From Chitinophagales bacterium (GTDB taxonomy: Bacteria > Bacteroidota > Bacteroidia > Chitinophagales > UBA8649), in the NCBI GenBank assembly GCA_016777395.1, contig JADHRO010000130.1, positions 1 through 6,361 on the forward strand: 6,361 nucleotides of DNA, in the 5' to 3' direction. The notes under the pieces were generated by a model. It saw only the letters and a list, made by a program, of their open reading frames with translations. It had not been told where the DNA came from and searched no databases. Position numbers and translations under genes: made by a program. This document shows positions 1-5,887 of the stretch, one piece after another (within the stretch, counting starts at the first letter, position 1; each line of letters starts with the position of its first letter).

Positions 1-1532
1 TATTCAGGGTGAAACTGAACACCAATAAAAAATGGGTGTTCTTTGACTTCCATAATTTCTACCAAGTTTGATTCGGGGTTAAAACCTGTTGCTTGCATAC
101 CCTTAGCTTCAAACTGTGCTAAATAATCATTGTTAAACTCGAAACGATGTCGATGACGTTCATTAATCTGATTCGATTCATAAAGTTCTGCTGCCAAGGT
201 GTTATCATGCAGAGCGCATTTATAAGAACCTAAACGCATGGTTCCACCTTTATCCTTTATCTCGAGCTGATCGTTCATTAAATTGATTACTGCATGAGGA
301 GTTTTTGGATTCATTTCAAGGGAATGTGCTTCACTTAAGCCTAAGACATTTCGCGCAAATTCAATAACAGCACATTGCATGCCTAAACAAATACCAAAAA
401 ATGGAATCTTATTTTCTCTTGCATATTTGATGGCGTTAATTTTACCTTCAATTCCTCTATCCCCAAATCCAGGAGCGACTAATATCCCACTCAACTCAGC
501 AAGAGATTCTTGCATGTTTTTGGCATCTAAGTCTCCACTGTGAATGGGAACAACATCGACTTTACATTGATGTTCAACTCCTGCATGTTTAAATGCTTCG
601 TTGATGGATATGTAGGCATCTTGAAGTTCTACATATTTACCTATTAATCCAATTTTGACATGTTTAATGGGGCTGTTAATTTTTTCTACGAATGTTTTCC
701 AATCGTCAAAATTAGAACTTCCTTGGAAAGGCAAATTTAATTTTCTTAATGCAGTGGTATCTGCTTTTTCCTCTTCCATCAGCATGGGTACATGATAAAT
801 AGAAGGGGCATCAATTGCTTCAATAACACTGTCTATATCTACATTACAAAACCGAGCGAGTTTCATTCGGATATCTTCATCCAGCTTTTTTTCGGTTCTG
901 CAAATTAAAATATCGGGCTGTACCCCGTTTCGTGACATTTCTTTTACTGAATGTTGAGTCGGTTTAGTTTTAAGTTCACCTGCTGCATTTAAGTAAGGAA
1001 TAAGTGTCAAGTGACAAACCAAGGTGTTTCCTTTGCCAAGTTCCCATTGAAGTTGCCTAACAGCCTCAATATATGGAAGCGATTCAATATCACCAACCGT
1101 TCCTCCAAGTTCCGTTATCACAATGTCATACTCACCGGTTTCACCAAGTAAGCGCATTCGGTGTTTAATTTCATCTGTTATATGAGGGATGACCTGCACA
1201 GTTTTACCTAAAAAAGCACCTTGTCTTTCTTTATTAATTACCGTTTGATATACTCTACCAGTAGTGACATTATTCGCTTGACTTGTCCGTATGCTAAGAA
1301 ATCGCTCATAATGACCTAGATCCAAATCGGTTTCCGCTCCATCATCTGTCACAAAGCATTCGCCATGCTCGTATGGGTTAAGGGTGCCAGGATCTACGTT
1401 TATATAGGGATCAAATTTTTGAATAGTTACTTTATATCCGCGTCCTTGAAGAAGCTTTGCTAGCGATGCTGCAAAAATTCCTTTTCCAAGTGAGGAAGTT
1501 ACGCCTCCGGTAACGAAAATATGTTTTGACAT
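1..1532 (-). CDS. pyrG: CTP synthase (glutamine-hydrolysing), C-terminus cut by window edge
   Basis: This enzyme makes CTP from UTP, ATP and glutamine-derived ammonia, the last step of de novo pyrimidine nucleotide synthesis, in the cytoplasm. I translated the minus strand from the ATG at 1532 and read 510 codons without a stop. The N-terminal synthetase domain (about residues 1-275) opens with the family signature FVTGGVTSSLGKGI at 6-19, which holds the ATP-binding loop. It also carries QKFDPYINVDPGTLNPYEHGE at about 38-58 and ELGGTVGDIES at 141-151. The class I glutamine amidotransferase domain (about 290 to the end) has the APGFGDRG oxyanion region at 353-360, nucleophile Cys382 in GICLGMQ, and His508 and Glu510 in FHPE, so the catalytic triad is complete. 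The two leftover bases (TA) fit the Tyr that often follows HPE. Family members are about 535-550 residues, so roughly 25-40 are missing to the left. No Shine-Dalgarno sequence is seen. The gene diverges from the M1 peptidase gene. Identification is very secure. Confidence 0.98.
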   Translation of the reverse strand, partial: MSKHIFVTGGVTSSLGKGIFAASLAKLLQGRGYKVTIQKFDPYINVDPGTLNPYEHGECFVTDDGAETDLDLGHYERFLSIRTSQANNVTTGRVYQTVINKERQGAFLGKTVQVIPHITDEIKHRMRLLGETGEYDIVITELGGTVGDIESLPYIEAVRQLQWELGKGNTLVCHLTLIPYLNAAGELKTKPTQHSVKEMSRNGVQPDILICRTEKKLDEDIRMKLARFCNVDIDSVIEAIDAPSIYHVPMLMEEEKADTTALRKLNLPFQGSSNFDDWKTFVEKINSPIKHVKIGLIGKYVELQDAYISINEAFKHAGVEHQCKVDVVPIHSGDLDAKNMQESLAELSGILVAPGFGDRGIEGKINAIKYARENKIPFFGICLGMQCAVIEFARNVLGLSEAHSLEMNPKTPHAVINLMNDQLEIKDKGGTMRLGSYKCALHDNTLAAELYESNQINERHRHRFEFNNDYLAQFEAKGMQATGFNPESNLVEIMEVKEHPFFIGVQFHPE

Positions 1533-1544
1533 GGGTATATGTGA

Positions 1545-1574
1545 TTGGTAAGCTCAAAAATATACATATTTTTG
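1545..1574 (+). promoter_or_regulatory. Putative promoter of the M1 peptidase gene
   Basis: On the plus strand there is a TTG at 1545-1547, then a 19-bp spacer, then TATTTTTG at 1567-1574. This matches the Bacteroidota sigma-A pattern (T)TTG-N19-TAnnTTTG. Transcription would begin at about 1579-1581, giving a leader of roughly 55 nt before the ATG at 1636. That leader would begin with the inverted repeat at 1579-1608. The promoter overlaps the proposed pyrG -7 box on the other strand, so the two may compete or be co-regulated. The call is by consensus only. Confidence 0.5.
1555..1562 (-). promoter_or_regulatory. Putative pyrG -7 promoter box (TAnnTTTG)
   Basis: Read on the minus strand this is TATTTTTG, an exact match to the Bacteroidota -7 consensus TAnnTTTG. 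It ends 22 bp before the pyrG ATG, which would give a leader of only about 15-20 nt. I see no good TTTG/TTG -33 element at the usual 19-21 bp spacing upstream, so the call rests on the -7 box and its position. The box is one arm of the palindrome at 1555-1574. Confidence 0.45.
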
Positions 1575-1578
1575 ACCT

Positions 1579-1608
1579 TTGCTAATTTATTTATAATCAA
1601 ATTAGCAA
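1579..1608. repeat. Perfect inverted repeat, 10-bp arms, 10-nt loop
   Basis: TTGCTAATTT at 1579-1588 is the exact reverse complement of AAATTAGCAA at 1599-1608, separated by 10 nt that contain TATAAT. It lies between the divergent pyrG and peptidase starts. It could be an operator, because it sits just upstream of the proposed pyrG -7 box. It could also form a hairpin at the very 5' end of the peptidase mRNA. No T-run follows, so it is not a terminator. The repeat is seen directly; its function is inferred. Confidence 0.6.
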
Positions 1609-1635
1609 TGAATTTAATCAAACAAACAAAATATA

Positions 1636-3306
1636 ATGAAGTTTCTAAACATCTTTCTTTTTGTATTGCTTACTCAGCAGAGTTTTGCGCAGCTTTTGGA
1701 TGGCACCGATGGCAATTTTAATCGAGGAGATACACTGAGAGGTTATTTAAGTCCTGAGCGAACTTGTTTTGATGTCCATTATTACAATTTGAATCTAGAT
1801 GTAGACTTTGAGGAACGATCCATTACCGGCTATAATGATATCCATTATGTGGTTGTCAATGATTTTGAGACTATTCAATTGGATCTGTTTGACAATATGC
1901 TTATTGACTCGGTTGTTTTTAAGGGCACACATTTAAAGTATCAGCGAAGTTTCGATGCTTTTTTTGTCGATTTTCCTGAGGTACAAAAAAAAGGAAATCA
2001 GTCCATGCTTCGAGTGTATTATACTGGAAAGCCTATTATTGCTGTCAATCCTCCTTGGGATGGAGGATTTACTTGGCAAAAGGATAAGGATGGTAACCCT
2101 TGGTTAGGGGTAAGTTGCGAAGGTATTGGAGCAAGCTTATGGTGGCCAAACAAAGATCATTTGAGTGATGAACCTGATAGTATGCGGGTAAGCTGCAAAT
2201 TACCTAAGGAAGAGAAATATATGTTTGTTGGAAACGGTGTAATGGAAGCGATTGAATTGGATCCAATGGATCAGAAAAAAATAGTAAGCTGGAAAGTTTC
2301 TTATCCGATCAACAACTACAATGTGACCCTAAACATAGGGAATTATGTAAATTTTCAAGATACATATACAGCTAAGGATGGAGAAAAACTTCTTCTAGAT
2401 TATTGGGTAATGCCTTACAACCTTAGTAAAGCTAAAGAGCAGTTTGAGCAAGTTTCTCCCATGTTAAGTTGTTTTGAGGAATACTTTGGCAAGTTCCCTT
2501 TTTGGAGGGATAACTACAAATTGGTAGAAACGCCATACTTGGGTATGGAACATCAGACAGCCATTGCTTATGGGAACAATTATAAGGAAGGATACAATGG
2601 TTTTGATTTTAGTCGTATTGGATTAAAGTTTGATTACATTATTATTCATGAAACGGGACATGAATATTGGGGTAATTTAATTAGTGCACAGGATATTGCG
2701 GACATGTGGATTCATGAAGGGTTTTGTACTTATTCGGAAGCGCTTTATGTAGAGTGTATGTACGATTATCAAATAGGTCAGGATTATGTCAATGCCAAGA
2801 AACCTTCCATAGGAAACAAACAACCCATGGCAGGGGTCTATGATGTGAATGTAGAGGGAGACGGGGATATGTATAACAAAGGTATGCTGTTTTTAAATAC
2901 CTTACGTCATGTTATCAATGATGATGAATTGTGGTTTGAAATATTGATGGAAATGAATACTTCTGAATTTGCATACAAGACCATCACGGCAAATGATATT
3001 ATGTTCTTTTTCAATAAAAAGACTGGAAGAGATTTAACTCCGCTCTTTTTACAATACGTGTTTTACAAGGATATACCGGTCTTGTATTATAAACTTGAAC
3101 GCCAAAAAGGTAAAAAGTACAGCTTTAAGTATAAATGGCAAACTGATGTAGGCGAATTTATAATGCCTATCGAGGTGATTATTGGCGGCAAAAATATACG
3201 CTTAGAGGGCACACAGGATTTACAAGAATATATTCTCGTTAAGAAGAAAAAAGAAAAACTAAGCTTTAACAAAAGTCAATTTTATATCAAGACCAAAAAG
3301 CTTTAG
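1636..3306 (+). CDS. Secreted M1-family zinc metallopeptidase (aminopeptidase-like)
   Basis: This is probably an exported zinc aminopeptidase that removes N-terminal residues from peptides. Residues 1-18 form a signal peptide: Lys2, a hydrophobic core (FLNIFLFVLL), and a likely signal peptidase I cut after SFA18. Residues about 40-245 fit the M1 N-terminal beta domain. The catalytic domain carries HETGH at 338-342 and Glu361 in WIHEGF, which is exactly HEXXH-X18-E, so His338, His342 and Glu361 should bind zinc and Glu339 act as the general base. Tyr413 (MYNKGM) is in a place expected for the transition-state Tyr. The substrate-recognition motif, usually GxMEN, reads LGMEH at 302-306: the Glu that binds the peptide N-terminus is kept but Asn is His. 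At 556 residues it lacks the large helical C-terminal domain of PepN-type enzymes. I see no sorting domain for type IX secretion, so the periplasm is the likely location. The start has an A-rich leader and no Shine-Dalgarno sequence. The gene ends 13 bp from the convergent gene at 3320. Exact substrate is unknown. Confidence 0.93.
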   Translation: MKFLNIFLFVLLTQQSFAQLLDGTDGNFNRGDTLRGYLSPERTCFDVHYYNLNLDVDFEERSITGYNDIHYVVVNDFETIQLDLFDNMLIDSVVFKGTHLKYQRSFDAFFVDFPEVQKKGNQSMLRVYYTGKPIIAVNPPWDGGFTWQKDKDGNPWLGVSCEGIGASLWWPNKDHLSDEPDSMRVSCKLPKEEKYMFVGNGVMEAIELDPMDQKKIVSWKVSYPINNYNVTLNIGNYVNFQDTYTAKDGEKLLLDYWVMPYNLSKAKEQFEQVSPMLSCFEEYFGKFPFWRDNYKLVETPYLGMEHQTAIAYGNNYKEGYNGFDFSRIGLKFDYIIIHETGHEYWGNLISAQDIADMWIHEGFCTYSEALYVECMYDYQIGQDYVNAKKPSIGNKQPMAGVYDVNVEGDGDMYNKGMLFLNTLRHVINDDELWFEILMEMNTSEFAYKTITANDIMFFFNKKTGRDLTPLFLQYVFYKDIPVLYYKLERQKGKKYSFKYKWQTDVGEFIMPIEVIIGGKNIRLEGTQDLQEYILVKKKKEKLSFNKSQFYIKTKKL

Positions 3307-3319
3307 CAGATTAGATACA

Positions 3320-3805
3320 TTAACTGGGAAAGTGATCGGCGGTAAAGGAAGCTTTGTGTCGGATTAGTTTTTTAATAAAGCTTTTGTTTTGATTTTTCTT
3401 CAGGTGAAATTTGATGACTTGGCCCTCTCCATGAATGCTTAATTTGTCTGTTTGGTAAATTGCTAAGCGATAAAAAGGAACGCACCAAACATGATATAGC
3501 CTGCCATTATTTAGATGAACCAATATTCCTTTTGTTCTAATCTCAATATTTCCATAATTGGTTTCTTGAAAGTTATTTAAAGCCTCTTTAAAGTAGGTTG
3601 AGCAAGCACTTATTTGCATTTTTTCTGAGCCAGTTCCTCCCATTAAAATGATATCGAACATAGATATTGTTGGTCCAACATAGTCATCAATGATTTGATT
3701 GTTTTCTTTTAGTTGTTCGGTGTGATTAATGAGCATATATGAAGAACGTAATCCTTCGGAATAAAGTTTATTTTCCTTGAATCGTTTGTATGTATAATTC
3801 TTCAA
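3320..3805 (-). CDS. Hypothetical protein, 161 aa, downstream of the VF530-family gene
   Basis: I do not recognise a named family. The product is 161 residues, apparently soluble, with no signal peptide or membrane segment. The middle (about 38-135) alternates hydrophobic and polar residues like a mixed alpha/beta fold. It includes DDYVGPTISMFDIILMGG at 40-57, IEIRTKGILVHL at 87-98 and YHVWCVPFYRLAIY at 104-117. The tail (136-155) is rich in Lys and His. The start is TTG at 3803-3805. The frame is open upstream only to 3832, where a stop precedes it, and no ATG lies in that stretch. The first internal ATG is codon 24 (3734-3736), giving a 138-residue alternative. I prefer TTG because residues 1-23 read like ordinary protein and because the start then lies inside the end of the VF530 gene (38-bp overlap), which suggests translational coupling. 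The residual doubt is the start, not that the frame is coding. The role is unknown. Confidence 0.75.
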   Translation of the reverse strand: MKNYTYKRFKENKLYSEGLRSSYMLINHTEQLKENNQIIDDYVGPTISMFDIILMGGTGSEKMQISACSTYFKEALNNFQETNYGNIEIRTKGILVHLNNGRLYHVWCVPFYRLAIYQTDKLSIHGEGQVIKFHLKKNQNKSFIKKLIRHKASFTADHFPS

Positions 3806-3998
3806 TTTTTTGTCTAGCCCAAGGAGTGGTTCTTAAGAATTTTAATGCAGATTTGAAGCCAGGATTATTGCTAAATGCTCTAATATTATAGCGTTCACCC
3901 ATTTCTTCTAGCCCAAGCTCTTCGATGAGGTAACTCAACATATCTGCTAGCTTTACTCCATGCATTGGATTATTCTTTTGGTAATTGTCTTTAAACAT
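3768..3998 (-). CDS. VF530 family (DUF2132) small DNA-binding-like protein
   Basis: This 76-residue protein matches what I remember of the VF530/DUF2132 family, named after a Vibrio fischeri protein. The recognisable pattern runs in order: NPMHGVKLADMLSYLIEELG at 10-29, EEMGERYNIRAF at 31-42, and NPGFKSALKFLRTTPWARQKIEELY at 45-69. The invariant-looking KSxLKFLRxTPWARxKxExLY block is especially diagnostic. The solved family member is a four-helix protein said to resemble the double-stranded-DNA-binding C-terminal domain of RecA, so nucleic acid binding is likely but unproven. The length is normal for the family, so it is complete even though its last 38 bp overlap the next gene. The ATG at 3998 is preferred over Met12 (3965) because Met12 would cut into the conserved NPxHG start. 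It is the first gene of a two-gene minus-strand unit and diverges from argS across 39 bp. Confidence 0.9.
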   Translation of the reverse strand: MFKDNYQKNNPMHGVKLADMLSYLIEELGLEEMGERYNIRAFSNNPGFKSALKFLRTTPWARQKIEELYIQTIQGK

Positions 3999-4016
3999 CG
4001 GCTTAATTTCTTATGT

Positions 4017-4024
4017 CAAATGTA
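4017..4024 (-). promoter_or_regulatory. Putative -7 box for the VF530/hypothetical gene pair
   Basis: On the minus strand this is TACATTTG, an exact TAnnTTTG match, ending 18 bp before the VF530 ATG. The predicted leader is short, about 10-15 nt. The -33 element would fall inside the start of argS (around 4044-4048), where no TTTG is seen; the nearest TTG, at 4050-4052, gives a 25-bp spacer, which is long. Support is therefore the -7 box only. Confidence 0.45.
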
Positions 4025-4025
4025 C

Positions 4026-4033
4026 TAACTTTA
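4026..4033 (+). promoter_or_regulatory. Possible argS -7 box with very short or absent leader
   Basis: TAACTTTA differs from the Bacteroidota consensus TAnnTTTG only at the last base. It ends 4 bp before the argS ATG at 4038, so transcription would begin at or next to the start codon and the mRNA would be nearly leaderless. No convincing -33 TTG is seen at about 4003-4007. The box directly abuts the opposite-strand box at 4017-4024, so polymerase could hardly occupy both at once. Confidence 0.3.
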
Positions 4034-4037
4034 CACG

Positions 4038-5807
4038 ATGAATTTAGAGCAACTTGTTAGTGAAGGGGTCGTAGTAGCTATTAAGACCTTGTTTGATGTT
4101 GATTTGCCAGTTGATGGAATAGCATTAAACGAAACAATAAAGGATTATAAGGGAGACCTAACGGTTGTTGTTTTTCCTTTGACAAGGCACAGTAAGTTAA
4201 GTCCGGAGCAAACGGGTCAGCTTATTGGTGAAATATTGAAGGAGCAAGTGCAAGTTGTTGAAGATTTTAATGTGATCAAGGGCTTTTTAAATTTAGAAAT
4301 AAACAATACATATTATATTAATTTCCTAAAAAATTCTTGCCAAGATCAAACTTACGGTCGAGGAAAGGAAGGTCGAAAAATTGTTTTAGAGTATTGTGGG
4401 CCAAATACAAATAAACCATTACACCTCGGCCATATAAGAAATATGTTGCTTGGATACAGTACGGCAAATGTATTGAAGTTTGCAGGCAATAAAGTCCATA
4501 AGGTAAATATTTACAATGATCGGGGTATCGCTATTTGTAAGAGTATGTTGGCTTGGCAGAAATTTGGGAATGGAGAGACTCCGGAGAGCACAGGAATGAA
4601 GGGAGACCATTTTGTCGGGAAGTTTTATGTAGCGTTTGATAAGTATTATAAGGAAGAGATAAGTGCACTTGTTTCCAATGGAGCAACGAAAGAGCAAGCT
4701 GAGCAGGAAGCTAGTTTGCTGAGAGAGGCCCGAGAAATGCTGCTTAAATGGGAGCAAGGGGATAAAGAAATTCTTGACCTTTGGAATAAAATGAATGCCT
4801 GGTGCTATGAAGGTTTTGAAGAAACATTTAAAACTTTAGGGGTGGACTTTGAAAAGCATTATAAGGAGTCGGATTATTATCTGCGTGGAAAAGAATTGGT
4901 TGAAGAAGGATTAGCTAAAGATACATTCTATAAGAAAGCGGATGATTCGGTATGGGTAGATTTAGAGGATGAAGGCCTGGACCAGAAGCTGCTCTTGAGG
5001 GGTGATGGCACCTCTGTTTACATCACTCAAGATATGGGGATTGCAGAGGCTCGCTACCAGGATTATCAATTTGATGAATCGATTTATGTAGTGGCTAGTG
5101 AACAAGATTATCACTTCAAAGTGCTTCAATTGGTGTTAGAGAAATTGGAGAAACCATATGCAAAAGGAATTTTTCATTTAAGTTATGGCTTAGTGAATTT
5201 GCCAGATGGTAGAATGAAAAGTCGAGAAGGCACTGTTGTGGACGCGGATGATTTGATAAAAGAAATGATTGCTACTGCTGAATCACACACGAATGACTTA
5301 GGTAAGATAGATGATTTTTCAGAAGAGGAATCCAAGGCTTTATATCGGGATTTAGCTTTAGGAGCTTTGAAGTATTTTATATTGAAAGTTAACCCTAAAC
5401 GGTCGGTTATTTTCAACCCTGAAGAGTCCATCGATTTTCAGGGAAACACAGGGCCATTTATTCAATTTAACTATGTTCGAATTCAGTCTTTGTTAAGAAA
5501 ACAACCGATAGAAACAATCGATTATGAAACAATCAATCTTCAGTCAGAGGAGAAAGAATTGATTAAGGAAATTTATAAGTATCCGCAAATAATTAAGCTT
5601 GCCGCAAAGAACTACGATATAAGTGAAGTCAGCAACTATGCGTTTAGTTTAGCTAAGTTATATAGTAAGTTTTATGCAGGCACAAGTATTTTAGGTGATA
5701 CTCCAGCGAATACGAAGTATTTTAGATTACAGTTGTCAAAATGGACCGGAGAGGTCTTGCAATCCGCATTTGATCTACTAGGTATTCAAATGCCGGAGAG
5801 AATGTAG
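4038..5807 (+). CDS. argS: Arginyl-tRNA synthetase
   Basis: This class Ia enzyme attaches arginine to tRNA-Arg in an ATP-dependent, cytoplasmic reaction essential for translation. It is 589 residues, normal for the family. The N-terminal additional domain that recognises the tRNA D-loop spans about 1-110. The catalytic Rossmann domain begins with GPNTNKPLHLGHIRN at 121-135, where HLGH (129-132) is the HIGH motif. The KMSKS-type loop is GRMKSREGTVVDADDL at 391-406, with the degenerate MKSREG form common in ArgS. A long charged helical stretch at about 175-245 lies within the catalytic part. The DALR-type helical anticodon-binding domain runs from about 465, starting with NTGPFIQFNYVRIQSLLRK (470-488), to the end (LGIQMPERM). 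The ATG at 4038 has no Shine-Dalgarno sequence. The gene is a single unit: it diverges from the VF530 gene upstream and is closed by the hairpin at 5837-5867. Identification is secure. Confidence 0.98.
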   Translation: MNLEQLVSEGVVVAIKTLFDVDLPVDGIALNETIKDYKGDLTVVVFPLTRHSKLSPEQTGQLIGEILKEQVQVVEDFNVIKGFLNLEINNTYYINFLKNSCQDQTYGRGKEGRKIVLEYCGPNTNKPLHLGHIRNMLLGYSTANVLKFAGNKVHKVNIYNDRGIAICKSMLAWQKFGNGETPESTGMKGDHFVGKFYVAFDKYYKEEISALVSNGATKEQAEQEASLLREAREMLLKWEQGDKEILDLWNKMNAWCYEGFEETFKTLGVDFEKHYKESDYYLRGKELVEEGLAKDTFYKKADDSVWVDLEDEGLDQKLLLRGDGTSVYITQDMGIAEARYQDYQFDESIYVVASEQDYHFKVLQLVLEKLEKPYAKGIFHLSYGLVNLPDGRMKSREGTVVDADDLIKEMIATAESHTNDLGKIDDFSEEESKALYRDLALGALKYFILKVNPKRSVIFNPEESIDFQGNTGPFIQFNYVRIQSLLRKQPIETIDYETINLQSEEKELIKEIYKYPQIIKLAAKNYDISEVSNYAFSLAKLYSKFYAGTSILGDTPANTKYFRLQLSKWTGEVLQSAFDLLGIQMPERM

Positions 5808-5836
5808 CTTAATTTATTAAAGTTGTTTTATGGCAT

Positions 5837-5867
5837 AAAAAAAGGGATGCATTTGCATCCCTTTTTT
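5837..5867. terminator. Bidirectional Rho-independent terminator between argS and the membrane-protein gene
   Basis: GGGATGCA at 5844-5851 pairs perfectly with TGCATCCC at 5854-5861; in practice this is a 7-bp stem with a 4-nt loop. It is flanked by seven A (5837-5843) and six T (5862-5867), so the stem can extend through A-T pairs and both strands have a U-tract after the hairpin. It lies 29 bp after the argS stop and 20 bp from the stop of the convergent gene, so it fits as terminator for both. Confidence 0.92.
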
Positions 5868-5887
5868 AGTAAATTAAACGTTTTATC

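Noticed and set aside
1533..1560. Bacillus-type pyrG control by reiterative transcription and attenuation
   Set aside because: The short predicted leader shows no initial G run with an antiterminating slippage site and no terminator hairpin before the ATG.
1592..1597. TATAAT as a classical -10 box, with TTGACC at 1572-1577 as -35
   Set aside because: The spacer is only 14 bp, and the primary sigma factor of Bacteroidota prefers TAnnTTTG. The hexamer is also the loop of the inverted repeat, so it is probably incidental.
2047..2069. 8-bp inverted repeat AATCCTCC/GGAGGATT inside the peptidase gene
   Set aside because: It is explained by coding for NPPWDGGF (Pro and Gly codons are complementary), with no T-run and no regulatory context.
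3087..3272. Minus-strand open frame of 61 codons opposite the peptidase gene
   Set aside because: It lies fully inside a well-supported gene, and its Phe/Leu/Ser-rich translation is typical of the complement of Lys-rich coding sequence.
3261..3384. Four copies of AAGCTTT at 3261, 3298, 3349 and 3378 across the convergent junction
   Set aside because: The word is short, AT-rich and nearly self-complementary. Spacing is irregular and another copy occurs in pyrG near 1453, so chance is the simplest explanation.
3734..3805. Frameshift joining the VF530 protein and the unknown protein into one gene
   Set aside because: The VF530 protein ends at the normal family length with its conserved end intact, so two overlapping genes explain the data better than a broken fusion.
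4419..4757. Minus-strand open frame of 112 codons opposite argS
   Set aside because: It covers the argS catalytic core, whose motifs are intact; the antisense translation has no recognisable pattern.
5183..5431. Minus-strand open frame of 82 codons opposite argS
   Set aside because: It is a shadow of the argS KMSKS-loop region with no family resemblance or promoter.
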